50,053 bases of DNA, from contig NZ_JABETO010000013.1 in NCBI RefSeq assembly GCF_013055795.1, positions 4,294 through 54,346 on the forward strand, given 5' to 3'. The notes beneath the pieces were generated by a model. It worked only from the letters and a program-made list of their open reading frames with translations. It was not told the DNA's origin and ran no database searches. The position numbers and the translations under genes are program-made. Source of the DNA: Streptomyces sp. I05A-00742. Lineage in GTDB: Bacteria > Actinomycetota > Actinomycetes > Streptomycetales > Streptomycetaceae. Shown here one piece after another: positions 24,460 through 34,936 of this stretch (within the stretch, counting starts at the first letter, position 1; each line of letters opens with the position of its first letter).

Positions 24460-25385
24460 TCACCCATCCGCTCGACCGTCCCGAGGACGTCGAACGAGCC
24501 GCCGCGGCCTTCCGGGAGGACGGGTACGTCGTCCTCGACGGCCTGTGCACCGAGGACGACGTCGCGCACTTCCGGCGGCTGCGCGAACGGGCCGTCGCCG
24601 ACACCCAGTTCACCGACGGCACCGACGACCGGCCGCTGTTCGTCACCGACCTGGTGGAGCGCTACCCCCGCGAGGTCTGGCCGACGGTCAGCCGGCCCGC
24701 GCTGGTGCGGTTCGCCGAAGCCGTCATGGGCCCCCGCGTCCAGCTCGACAGCACCGTGCTGTTCGGGGCGCCCGCGATGGAGCCCGAACTCCGCCGGCTG
24801 CCGGTGCACTGGCACCGCGACCGCTTCGGCTCCTTCCCCCGGGGCGGCTACGCCCACCCCCTGCTGATCATCTGCTTCCTCTACCTCCAGCCCATGACGG
24901 ACGACGCGGGCCCCCTCCGCGTCGTCCCCGGCTCCCACCGCCGCGCCGTGACGATCGAACCCGACGCGCTGGACCTGCCCCACCCCGAGGAACGGCTGCT
25001 CGCGACCCGGCCCGGCCACCTCGTCGTCATCCACCACAACCTGCTCCACTCCGGCACGCACAGCGTCCTCGCGGAGGAGCGGCAGTTCCTCGGCATCGGC
25101 TTCAACACCTCCGCGATGCGCCAGGACGACACCTTCACCGGCCCCAACTGCACCGCCCTCGCCCGGACCGCCCGCCGCACCGGCGACCGGCGGGCCCTGC
25201 GGCTGCTGGGCCGGGACGACACGATCAACCTGCGCCAGAACGCGGGCTTCACCACACCCGAGGACCCCGTCTGGGCGCGCTGGGCGGACGAGGACGACCG
25301 GGCGCTGAACCCGGAGGAGGACAAGGCCGTCCGCACCGCCCGGGCCGCGCTGCTCCCCGACGGACCCCAAGGACCAACGGCGTAG
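24456..25385 (+). CDS. PhyH-family Fe(II)/2-oxoglutarate dioxygenase, first of the lanthipeptide operon
   Basis: The 309-residue protein is of the phytanoyl-CoA dioxygenase family. It opens with AAFREDGYVVLDGL and has the iron-binding HxD as His120-Arg-Asp122 in HWHRDRFG. The distal His is near 198 in NLLHSGTHS, after the usual DDAGPLRVVPGSH loop. Its start overlaps the LanB stop (ATGA), so it is translationally coupled to the dehydratase. That makes hydroxylation of a core residue, before or after ring formation, the best inference; the target residue is unknown. It resembles the next gene in fold but is not a recent duplicate, since only the general motifs match. Confidence 0.88.
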   Translation: MITHPLDRPEDVERAAAAFREDGYVVLDGLCTEDDVAHFRRLRERAVADTQFTDGTDDRPLFVTDLVERYPREVWPTVSRPALVRFAEAVMGPRVQLDSTVLFGAPAMEPELRRLPVHWHRDRFGSFPRGGYAHPLLIICFLYLQPMTDDAGPLRVVPGSHRRAVTIEPDALDLPHPEERLLATRPGHLVVIHHNLLHSGTHSVLAEERQFLGIGFNTSAMRQDDTFTGPNCTALARTARRTGDRRALRLLGRDDTINLRQNAGFTTPEDPVWARWADEDDRALNPEEDKAVRTARAALLPDGPQGPTA

Positions 25386-25410
25386 GCCGGGAAGGAAGGG
25401 AACCCCTCCG

Positions 25411-26268
25411 ATGCGACTCTCCCAGGAGCAGATCGAGCACTACCGGAACTTCGGATACGTCGTGCTTCCGCGCCTCCTCAACGACGACGAGACCGGACGC
25501 CTGACGGACGAGGTCCGCCGGGCCCACGCCGACGCCTTCGTCACGGACGAACGGACCGACGGGGGCGGGATCCCCGGCCGCTACCTGCCGATGATGACAC
25601 CGGACCGGACGCCGCTCAGCCTGTCCCTGCTGGAGGACCCCCGGTTCCTCGACACGGCCGGGCAGCTCGTCGGCAACGTGCTGCCGACCTTCGCGGAGAG
25701 CGTCCTCTTCTACCGGGAGGCGCCGCTGCACAAGGACGCGATCCCGGGGATGTCCGGCGTCAAGCTCATCATGTACCTGGAGCACGTGACGGCCGACACG
25801 GGCGCGCTCCGCGTGCTGCCCGGCTCCCACCACGCCGACTACAGCGCCGTACTGGCCGACTGGCACCGGAAGTTCGGCGTCTGGGAGGGCGAGTGGGACG
25901 GCAAGCGCCTGCGCCGCCAGCTCGCCGGGCTGCCCCTCCAGGTGCTGGAGACCCGGCCGGGCGACGTCGTCGCCTTCGACTGGCACCTCTGGCACGCGAC
26001 CCTCGGCGGCATCGACCGCCACCAGTGGACCGTCAGCTACGTCCGGGACCCGCAGACCCCGGAGGAGACCGACCGCTTCCGCCGGCAGATGGCGGCCGTC
26101 GACGAATCCGGGCTCGACGTCCCGTACGACCCGGCGAAGTATCCGCGGTACGCGCCGTCCTGGCTGACCACCGGCCTCGGCGACGAACGGCACGACCGGG
26201 TCATCGGCCGCATGCGGGAACTGGGCATGGTGGCACAGGAGCAGGACGTGCCGTCCGCCGCGCGCTGA
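25411..26268 (+). CDS. PhyH-family Fe(II)/2-oxoglutarate dioxygenase, second of the lanthipeptide operon
   Basis: The 285-residue protein starts IEHYRNFGYVVLPRLL, the common PhyH opening. It carries the metal HxD as His107-Lys-Asp109 in APLHKDAIPG, the loop ADTGALRVLPGSHH, and the distal His near 195 in WHLWHATLGG. All three metal ligands are present, so the enzyme should be active. It follows the first dioxygenase by 25 bp with AAGGAAGGG upstream and is the last gene of the operon before a terminator. It probably performs a second oxidative tailoring step on the lanthipeptide, or oxidises a small-molecule precursor. The substrate is unknown. Confidence 0.88.
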   Translation: MRLSQEQIEHYRNFGYVVLPRLLNDDETGRLTDEVRRAHADAFVTDERTDGGGIPGRYLPMMTPDRTPLSLSLLEDPRFLDTAGQLVGNVLPTFAESVLFYREAPLHKDAIPGMSGVKLIMYLEHVTADTGALRVLPGSHHADYSAVLADWHRKFGVWEGEWDGKRLRRQLAGLPLQVLETRPGDVVAFDWHLWHATLGGIDRHQWTVSYVRDPQTPEETDRFRRQMAAVDESGLDVPYDPAKYPRYAPSWLTTGLGDERHDRVIGRMRELGMVAQEQDVPSAAR

Positions 26269-26269
26269 G

Positions 26270-26312
26270 CCGGGCGGCGGTGGCCCCCGGACGGGGACGG
26301 CACGCCGCCCGG
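26270..26312. terminator. Bidirectional terminator between the lanthipeptide operon and geosmin synthase
   Basis: CCGGGCGGCG (26270-26279) pairs perfectly with CGCCGCCCGG (26303-26312) around a 23-base loop. It lies between the convergent stop codons. Confidence 0.6.
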
Positions 26313-26316
26313 CGGG

Positions 26317-28515
<2,199 letters not shown>

Positions 28516-28672
28516 TCAGGGCTCCTCGTCCGGTCCGGGTTCGGTCCGCGCGCCCGGCCGCGGCACCGCGCCGGAGCCCGGCGGCCCGGGGCGCGGTGTG
28601 GCCCCGGACGCGGGGATCCGGGGCCCGAGCTCCCGGATCCCCGTGCTCCCGCGGGGCCGGCGGGACGAACGC

Positions 28673-30079
28673 TCAACGCCACCGCCCGATCTCCACGTTC
28701 TCCAGGACGCCGAGCGCGTCCGGCACCAGCACGGCCGCCGAGTAGTACGCCGTCACCAGGTACGACATGACCGCCTGCTCGTTGATGCCCATGAACCGCA
28801 CCGACAGGCTCGGCTCGATCTCGTCCGGGATCCCGGCCTGCCGCAGCCCGACGACGCCCTGCTCGCCCTCGCCGGTACGCATGCAGATGATCGAGGTCGT
28901 CCGCTCCTCGCTGATCGGGATCTTGTTGCACGGGAAGATCGGGACGCCGCGCCAGGTCGGGATGCGGTGGCCGCCCATGTCGATGGTCTCCGGGACGAGG
29001 CTGCGCTTGCTGAACTCGCGCCCGATCGCCGCGATCGCCCGCGGGTGCGCCAGGAACAGCTTTGACCCCCGCCTGCGGCTGAGCAGTTCGTCCAGGTCGT
29101 CGGGGCTCGGCACGCCGTCGTGCGGCTGGAGCCGCTGCTCGTAGGCGCAGTTGCTCAGCAGCCCGAACTCCCGGTTGTTGATCAGCTCGTGCTCCTGGCG
29201 CTCCTTGAGCGCCTCGACCGTGAGCCGCAGCTGCTGCTCCGTCTGGTTCATCGGCTGGTTGTAGAGATCGGCCACGCGCGTGTGGATGCGCAGTACGGTC
29301 TGCGCCACGCTCAGTTCGTACTCCCGTGGACGCAGCTCGTAGTCGACGTACGTCGCCGGGATGTCGGCCTCGCCCACGTGGCCGGCCGACAGGTCGATCT
29401 CCTTCTCACCGAACTTGTTGGTCCGCTGGGCCGGCAGCGCGCGCAGCCGTTCCAACTGCCCGCGCAGTGAGTCCGAGCGCTCGACGGCCTGGTTGAACGC
29501 GAGCTTCGGCAGCACGAGCACCGTGCAGGCGGTCACGGCGCGGGCGGTGTACTCCCATGTGCCGTCGGATTCGAGCAGACAGTGCTCACCGAAGTGCGCG
29601 CCGTCGGCCAGCACGCTGAGCACCGCGTCGTCCCCGTACGGCCCCGAGCCGACCTTCTCCACCCTGCCGTGCGCCAGCAGCACCACCCCGTCGACCGGGT
29701 CCCCCGCCGAGGCCAGGAGCTCACCCGCCCCGTACTCCCGCTGCTCGCACCGGCGCGCGAGCTCGGTGAGCACCTCCTGGTCCTCGTAGCCGCGCAGCAC
29801 CGGCAGTTCGGCCAGCTCGCCCGGGATGACCTCGACCCGGTCGCCCGTCTTGACGAAGCTGATGCGCCCGTCCCCGACCGTGTACGTCAGCCGGCGGTTC
29901 ACCCGGTACGTGCCGCCCTGGACCTGGGCCCACGGCAACATCTTCAGCAGCCAGCGGGAGGTGATCTCCTGCATCTGCGGCACGGACTTGGTGGTCGTGG
30001 CCAGGTTCCGTGCGGCGGCCGTGCCGAGACTCTGTTGCGGGCGGTCCTGCTCGGTACGGTTCTCTTCGCCTACGGGCAT
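28673..30079 (-). CDS. Family 2B encapsulin shell protein with cyclic-nucleotide-binding domain (EshA-like)
   Basis: The 468-residue protein starts at the ATG behind CAGGAGG. A Crp-like cyclic-nucleotide-binding domain (about residues 95-210, with [20 protein letters not shown] and FGEHCLLE) is inserted into an encapsulin HK97-type shell fold. The shell is formed by about 1-95 and 220-468, including [35 protein letters not shown] and [20 protein letters not shown]. This is the domain order of EshA and family 2B encapsulins. The Arg that binds the phosphate in classical cNMP sites is not obvious (GTWEYTARA), so the ligand is uncertain. In Streptomyces such shells are best known beside 2-methylisoborneol synthase; here the following gene is geosmin synthase. 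Confidence 0.9.
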   Translation of the reverse strand: MPVGEENRTEQDRPQQSLGTAAARNLATTTKSVPQMQEITSRWLLKMLPWAQVQGGTYRVNRRLTYTVGDGRISFVKTGDRVEVIPGELAELPVLRGYEDQEVLTELARRCEQREYGAGELLASAGDPVDGVVLLAHGRVEKVGSGPYGDDAVLSVLADGAHFGEHCLLESDGTWEYTARAVTACTVLVLPKLAFNQAVERSDSLRGQLERLRALPAQRTNKFGEKEIDLSAGHVGEADIPATYVDYELRPREYELSVAQTVLRIHTRVADLYNQPMNQTEQQLRLTVEALKERQEHELINNREFGLLSNCAYEQRLQPHDGVPSPDDLDELLSRRRGSKLFLAHPRAIAAIGREFSKRSLVPETIDMGGHRIPTWRGVPIFPCNKIPISEERTTSIICMRTGEGEQGVVGLRQAGIPDEIEPSLSVRFMGINEQAVMSYLVTAYYSAAVLVPDALGVLENVEIGRWR

Positions 30080-30210
30080 GTGTGCGTCCTCCTGGTCACG
30101 TTGCGGTCGGCACGGGTGTACCGGGAAGAGACTTCCAACGCGGGCCGTGGTCGCATCCCCACACAAGTGAGTGAGAATGACCGCTGGGTTTCGACTGCCG
30201 TGTTCGACTG

Positions 30211-30228
30211 CGCGGAACAAAGTCCGCG
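30211..30228. promoter_or_regulatory. Inverted repeat upstream of the encapsulin gene
   Basis: CGCGGA and TCCGCG form a perfect 6-bp inverted repeat around ACAAAG, 132 bp upstream of the encapsulin start in the 257-bp gap before the transporter gene. It may be an operator or part of the leader. No convincing -35/-10 pair was found here. Confidence 0.3.
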
Positions 30229-30336
30229 ATTCCAACTCTTCGACCAGGATGGGTTGTTAACGGCTTTGGGAGTGAAGTGAGAAGCTTCGCCGAGTCCTCG
30301 GGCCCATCGCGGTGGGGAGTCGAGGGCTCGAACCGC

Positions 30337-31395
30337 TCAGCGGTCCTCCGGCTCCCGGCGGTGGACCGTGCCGTGCGGCTCCTCGCAGTGCCGGCCGGCC
30401 GGTTCGCCGGAGCCGACGGCGACGAGCTCGCCGTCGGGGGCGGAGCAGACCTCCAGGGTGGCGTGGGTGATCCCGTAGCCGTCGCGGAGGTCGGCCTGGA
30501 CGGCGGTGCGGACGGCGTGGCAGTCGCCGCCGGGCTCCACGAGCACATGGGCGGAGAGCGCCACCTCGCCCGAGGTGATTTCCCAGATGTGCAGGTCGTG
30601 GACCTCCACGACGCCGTCCTGGCGCGCCATGCGGGCGCCCACCTCGTCGGGCTCCATACCGGGGGGAGCGGCCTCCAGGAAGATCCGTCCGGAGGCCCGG
30701 ACGAGCGACACCCCGGACCGGACCATGAGGGCGACGACGACCAGGGTCGCGAGGGAGTCGGCGCGGGTGAAGCCGGTCAGCATGACCACCGCGCCGGCGA
30801 CCGCCGTGGCGATGAAGCCGTAGAGGTCGGTGAGGACGTGCTGGAACGCGCCCTCGATGTTGAGGGACGAGCGGTTGGCCTTCGACATGCACCAGGCCGC
30901 GGCTATGTTGACCAGCACTCCCGACAGGGCGGTCACCAGCACCATGCCCCCGCCCACCTCCGGCGGATCGACCAGGCGCTCGACGCTCTCGTAGGCCAGC
31001 CAGGCGGAGAGCAGCAGCAGGGTGAGCCCGTTGCCCTGGGCGGAAAGGATTTCCGCCCGCTTCAATCCGTAGGTGTAACCGCCCCGCGCGGGACGGGCCG
31101 CCAGCCGCATCGCGATCAGGGCGAGCACGATGGAGGCGGCGTCGGACAGCATGTGGGCGGCATCGGAAATAAGCGCCAGTGAATGGGCCAGGAAAGCGAC
31201 GACGACTTCCACTGCCATATACGCGACGATGAGCCCCAGCGCGATCGTCAGCCAGCGGCGGTCCGCGTCGGCGGATACCCCGTGACTGTGCCCGCCGTGG
31301 CCGTGCTCGCCGTGGCCGTGGGGGCGGCCGTGCTCGTGTCCGTGCCCGTCCCCGTCCGTCGATTTGTTTTCGGCATGCCGGTGCGCCTGCTGCAT
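30337..31395 (-). CDS. Cation diffusion facilitator, zinc-type (CzcD/ZitB family)
   Basis: The 352-residue protein has a His-rich N-terminus (residues 6-39, about fifteen His, HGHEHGRPHGHGEHGHGGHS), six TM helices and a cytoplasmic C-terminal domain (about 240-325). The transport site residues are visible in TM2 (HSLALISDAAHMLSDA) and TM5 (FQHVLTDLYG), the His/Asp pattern of zinc transporters. It exports Zn(II), or Co/Cd, against protons. The acidic, Cys-containing tail (HCEEPHGTVH) may also bind metal. A Zur-like palindrome lies 71 bp upstream. Confidence 0.92.
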   Translation of the reverse strand: MQQAHRHAENKSTDGDGHGHEHGRPHGHGEHGHGGHSHGVSADADRRWLTIALGLIVAYMAVEVVVAFLAHSLALISDAAHMLSDAASIVLALIAMRLAARPARGGYTYGLKRAEILSAQGNGLTLLLLSAWLAYESVERLVDPPEVGGGMVLVTALSGVLVNIAAAWCMSKANRSSLNIEGAFQHVLTDLYGFIATAVAGAVVMLTGFTRADSLATLVVVALMVRSGVSLVRASGRIFLEAAPPGMEPDEVGARMARQDGVVEVHDLHIWEITSGEVALSAHVLVEPGGDCHAVRTAVQADLRDGYGITHATLEVCSAPDGELVAVGSGEPAGRHCEEPHGTVHRREPEDR

Positions 31396-31465
31396 GAAAC
31401 CCCCTCGATCCTGTCCTGGGCACGGAAAGTGAAGCGCATCGGTTCGGTAATTTCAAAGGCTGCAA

Positions 31466-31480
31466 TGACGACGGTTATCA
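31466..31480. promoter_or_regulatory. Zur-box-like palindrome upstream of the cation exporter
   Basis: TGACGACGGTTATCA is a 15-bp imperfect palindrome (TGA..AC.GT..TCA). It resembles the actinobacterial Zur box TGAAAATGATTTTCA at about 10 of 15 positions. It ends 71 bp before the exporter start. In Streptomyces the zinc exporter gene zitB is known to be under Zur control, which makes the site worth noting. Confidence 0.35.
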
Positions 31481-31625
31481 AGAGCGTGGCAGCCTGCGGA
31501 AAAGTCCCGCATTCTTTCGTTCAATTCCGCGCGGCGGACGGCCAGGGGTGGCCGGAAATCGCCGGAGAAACCGGTCCGGTGGAGGGGATTCGGACAGATC
31601 ACGGGGAAGCCGGCACCGGTCCGGG

Positions 31626-32164
31626 TCACGCCACCGGGCCCGCCGTCTCCCACCACCGGAGCAACTGGTCGTACGGGCCGGAGGACTTGGTCAGCGCGAG
31701 GATGGACAGGGTGGTGTTGGTCCACTCGATGCCGTTGCCCTCGCCGTCCCGGTCCCGGTAGCACGCCGTGGTGCCGACGATCCTGCCGTCGACGGCGTAG
31801 GCTGCCTGCCGTTCAGGGGAGTTGACGCGTCGCACCTGTTGTGGGCGAACGAGTAGTCGCTCAGGTCGCTGTCGAAGGCGTTCTGCATGCCGGACGTGTC
31901 CGAGAACCGCATGTAGACGACCGGTATCCCGCCCGGGGGCCTGCAGCCGACCGCACCGACGGCGGAGGACGGAAGGTCCGGGGCGGGCACGGGGGAGCAG
32001 GAGCCGCGTATGGCCGTGGGCACATGGGCGAGGAGGCCGCCGTCCGCGGCGGACGCCCGGGCGGGCTGCACGGCCGGCAGGGCGACGCACGCCGCTCCGG
32101 CCATCACCGCCCCGGTCCTGGCGCGAGCCGATGACGGGCGGGGGCCGGTGGGGACGCGGGGCAT
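31626..32164 (-). pseudogene. Frameshifted secreted protein of unknown function
   Basis: Two overlapping frames together make one sensible protein of about 178 residues. The first starts at the ATG at 32164 (GAGGAG upstream), encodes a signal peptide (AGAACVALPAVQPARASA) and runs to about SDYSFAHNRCDA. The sense then passes to the neighbouring frame, which gives SPERQAAYAVDGRIVGTTAC, WTNTTLSILAL and LLRWWETAGPV before a stop at 31626. The switch lies near 31825-31835 and needs a single-base change. The C-terminal pattern (CYRDRDG, WTN, WW) resembles the extracellular part of some actinomycete Ser/Thr-kinase-associated proteins. A true pseudogene or a sequencing error are both possible. Confidence 0.7.
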
Positions 32165-32309
32165 GGCTGACTCCTCGGCGGGGCGGCGGCGGGCCTGTGG
32201 GGGAGTCTGTTGGGCGCCGTGCCGGTTACAGGGCGGTACACGACCGTGCGCCCCCGCCCCGGCTCCTGTGCGCTCCCGCGGCTCGGATTGCCCGCTTCCG
32301 CGGCGTCCC

Positions 32310-33275
32310 TCAGTCCAGCGGCCGGCCGTACGTCACGAACTCCCGCTCCGTCACGAAGCCCATCCGTTCGTAGAGCGCCAGCGCCCCGGTCGGGTTGGCC
32401 GAGTCGACGATCAGCTCCGCATTGTCGTACCCCTGGCGCCCGGCCTCGGCCAGCGTGTGCGCCAGCAGGGCGCGCGCCGCGCCGCGGTTCCGGTGGGCGG
32501 GACGGGTGCCCAGGTGGCCGATCGTGCACGAGCGGTGCCCCGTGGCCGCGCTGTCGGCGACGTACTCGTCGGCGAGGAGGTACGCCGCGACGAGGCCGTC
32601 GGCGTCGAGCAGCAGGGCGGACAGGCCGGCGCGGAACGAACGGTCCCCGGTGAACCAGGTGTCCCAGTCGACTCTGTCCGTCTCGGTGTGGTTCCAGTGG
32701 TCGCGGAACGCGTCGTTGTGCGCCAGACGCGTCGCTTCGTCGAGGCCCGCCTCGAAGGGCACCAGGCGCAGACCGGCCGGCACCGTCGCGGCGGGCAGCC
32801 GGTCCGCGCGCAGGTCGTGCGTCATACTGAACCAGTACCGGCGGGGCTCGAACCCGGCCCGCCGGGCCAGGGCCGCCAGACCGGCGTTGCCGACCGCGCC
32901 GTCGATCAGCAGCTCCCCCGGCACGTCGGAGTGGCGCTCCGCCCGGATCGCGTCCGCGCGGTCGCGCATCCAGTCGACCAGCAGCGTGCCGATCCCCTGC
33001 CGCCGCAGGTCCGGATGGACGGCGGCGGTGGTTCCGAAGCGGGCGATGTCCCGTACCCGCTCCGGCTCGTACACCACCGCATAGGCCACCAGCCGTGAGC
33101 CCTGCCAGATGCCGGCGGAGTTGCGCGCCAGGTCCACCTTGGGGTCGCCGAGCTCGTGGAGGACATCCTCCTCGTCCTCGTGGAGGCCTGTCCTGTCGAC
33201 GCGTTCGACCTCTGCGCGCAAGGTCGCGAGGTCCCGGGCGTCGGTCTTGTCGAGGGGCTTGAGGAGAGGGATCAC
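32310..33275 (-). CDS. Tandem GNAT acetyltransferase (mycothiol-synthase-like architecture)
   Basis: The 321-residue protein has two GNAT domains. The first has the acetyl-CoA loop VHPDLRRQGIGTLLVDWM (about residues 85-102); the second has TRPAHRNRGAARALLAHTL and the ANPTGALALYERMGF motif B. Two-domain GNATs of this size include MshD and antibiotic N-acetyltransferases; the substrate is not known. The GTG at 33275 was chosen because it lies 6 bases after a good -10 box, which predicts a leaderless message; a TTG at 33311 is inside the -35 element. Confidence 0.85.
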   Translation of the reverse strand: MIPLLKPLDKTDARDLATLRAEVERVDRTGLHEDEEDVLHELGDPKVDLARNSAGIWQGSRLVAYAVVYEPERVRDIARFGTTAAVHPDLRRQGIGTLLVDWMRDRADAIRAERHSDVPGELLIDGAVGNAGLAALARRAGFEPRRYWFSMTHDLRADRLPAATVPAGLRLVPFEAGLDEATRLAHNDAFRDHWNHTETDRVDWDTWFTGDRSFRAGLSALLLDADGLVAAYLLADEYVADSAATGHRSCTIGHLGTRPAHRNRGAARALLAHTLAEAGRQGYDNAELIVDSANPTGALALYERMGFVTEREFVTYGRPLD

Positions 33276-33281
33276 CAGCAA

Positions 33282-33311
33282 ACAGTACAAAGAGGCGGAA
33301 GGACGGATCAA
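33282..33311 (-). promoter_or_regulatory. Promoter giving a leaderless mRNA for the tandem GNAT gene
   Basis: On the minus strand TTGATC (33311-33306) and TACTGT (33287-33282) are separated by 18 bp. The expected transcription start coincides with the GTG start codon at 33275, and no ribosome binding site precedes that codon. Confidence 0.55.
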
Positions 33312-33354
33312 AGGCTTTTCAGCAGGCCGGCCCGCCGGGGATGCCCCTTCACGC

Positions 33355-34434
33355 TCACGCCAGAGACCTCACCAGATAGGCCTCGTCGAGAGGCGCGTCG
33401 GCCGGCCAGTCCAGCCCCATCGCCCTGGTGCGTGCGGTCTCGTACCGCCGGGTGCCGGCCATGAAGGGCAGAAACCTGCCCCACATCTCCCCCGCGGCCC
33501 GCTGGGCGGCCGAAGCGGGAGGCAGCGGGTCGGGGACGAAGACGGGGCGGCCGCCGAGACCGCGGGTGAGGGCGGAGAGGAAGGTCCCCACCGGGGTGCC
33601 GGCCGGGTGGGTGATGTGCTGGATGTACGCGCCGTGGGCGGGAAGGGCGCGGTCCACGGTTTCGGCCATGACACGGGCGACGTGTTCCACGGGCAGGTAG
33701 TTGATCACGGCGTCGGGGTTCGTGCCCGGCAGCCGGACGGTGCCGTCGGGGCCGATGACTTCGGGGTGGGCGCGCAGGGCGGCCCGGCAGACGGCTGCCA
33801 CCGTGGCGAGGGGGTGTTCCGGGCGGCCCGGGTAGGCGGGCGCGTCCGTGATCAGGCCGGGCAGGCGGAACACGGCGGCGCCGCGCCGGTGGTGTGCGCA
33901 CCAGCGGTGGATCAGGAGTTCGCTCAGGAACTTCGACTCCTCGTAAGGGCTGTTGAAGCCGGAGTCGCCGGTGAGGGGCGCTTCGGGGACGATTCCCCCT
34001 TGCTGGGCCCCGGCGACCGCGAAGGTGCTGGCGTGGGCGAGCACGGCCCGGGGCGGTCCCGCCTCCAGAAGGCGCAGCACGTTCCTCGTTCCCGCGACAT
34101 TGCGGGTGCGGACGGCGGCGTCGGTGGGGCTGAGGGAGATGTCGGCCGCGCAGTGCCAGAGCACGTCGACGCTGTCGGCCAGGCGGCGGAAGACGGGCTC
34201 GGGCAGGCCCAGGAGGGGCAGGGTGACGTCGCCCTCCACCAGCGACAGCCGCCGGGGCAGCAGGCGCAGCTCGTTCTCCGGCATGCCGCCGTGTTCCAGG
34301 AACCGCAGGACGCGGGGCAGGGCGGGCGGGGAACCGGCCCGGGTGAGGAGGGTCAGGGCCGGGTGGCGGCCGAGGAGTTCACGGATCAGGTGCAGACCGA
34401 GGAAGCCGGTGCTTCCGGTGATGACGACGGACAT
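33355..34434 (-). CDS. Extended SDR, thioester-reductase-like (NAD_binding_4 type)
   Basis: The 359-residue protein begins MSVVITGSTGFLGLHLIREL and continues as the Lys2/male-sterility-like reductase branch of SDRs, with LSLVEGDVTLPLLGLP, LWHCAADISL, RNVAGTRNVLRLL and the catalytic Tyr-x-x-x-Lys in NSPYEESKFL. Stand-alone members reduce carrier- or CoA-bound acyl groups or act on related substrates. GAAGGAG lies at the right distance before the ATG. The start lies inside the 3' end of a truncated diiron oxygenase gene, so the two were probably a working pair before a deletion. Confidence 0.85.
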   Translation of the reverse strand: MSVVITGSTGFLGLHLIRELLGRHPALTLLTRAGSPPALPRVLRFLEHGGMPENELRLLPRRLSLVEGDVTLPLLGLPEPVFRRLADSVDVLWHCAADISLSPTDAAVRTRNVAGTRNVLRLLEAGPPRAVLAHASTFAVAGAQQGGIVPEAPLTGDSGFNSPYEESKFLSELLIHRWCAHHRRGAAVFRLPGLITDAPAYPGRPEHPLATVAAVCRAALRAHPEVIGPDGTVRLPGTNPDAVINYLPVEHVARVMAETVDRALPAHGAYIQHITHPAGTPVGTFLSALTRGLGGRPVFVPDPLPPASAAQRAAGEMWGRFLPFMAGTRRYETARTRAMGLDWPADAPLDEAYLVRSLA

Positions 34435-34765
34435 ACGGAGCCGGCTCCTTCACGGTCTCGCCGGGCGGATGGCGGGAGAGCATCCGCATCGGACAGAGTT
34501 CGGTCCAGATGCCCGTGCTCACCCAGTTGACGGCCTCGCTGCGCGACAGGGCGATGCGCCGGTCCTGATCCATCGCCTCCCACAGTGGTGTTCCGTAGAG
34601 GGTGATCAATTCCGGGGGCATGAACCACTGGTCCGGTGCGACAGGGACGCTCCAGTCGATGTTCACGGACGGGTCGGAAAAGTGCTCCGCGGAAGCGCGC
34701 AGCAGGCGGGCGGCGGTTCTTCCCGCTTCACTCGAACGGTCGTTCGCGTGGATGGTTCCTGCCAC
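34379..34765 (-). pseudogene. Truncated AurF-like diiron oxygenase (N-terminal remnant)
   Basis: The frame starts at a GTG behind GGGAGAGGA and encodes only 128 residues. Residues 20-95 (ARLLRASAEHF, NIDWSVPVAPDQWFMPPELI, TLYGTPLWEAMDQDRRIALS, GIWTELCPMRMLSR) match the start of AurF-type p-aminobenzoate N-oxygenase-like diiron proteins, which are normally about 300 residues. The later helices with the iron-binding Glu/His residues are missing. After MRMLSR the sequence becomes unrelated and runs into the reductase gene, overlapping it by 56 bases. It looks like the result of an internal deletion. Confidence 0.7.
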
Positions 34766-34936
34766 GTCGTGTCCTCTCCCGACGGGTGGTGCCGCAGAGC
34801 GGATTGATGTGAGGATGCCGCGGGTGCCGCCCCCGGCGGACCCGCGTCCCGGTCCACAGCCTTTCAACTCCTCCACGGCTCTGCCATCGCGGCAGATCAA
34901 GTGGGTGACCCCGCTTGCCGACCCGTCGGCCGCTCC

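Noticed and set aside
31311..31380. Low-complexity repeat in the 5' end of the cation exporter gene
   Set aside because: It encodes the His/Gly-rich metal-binding N-terminus expected for this family.
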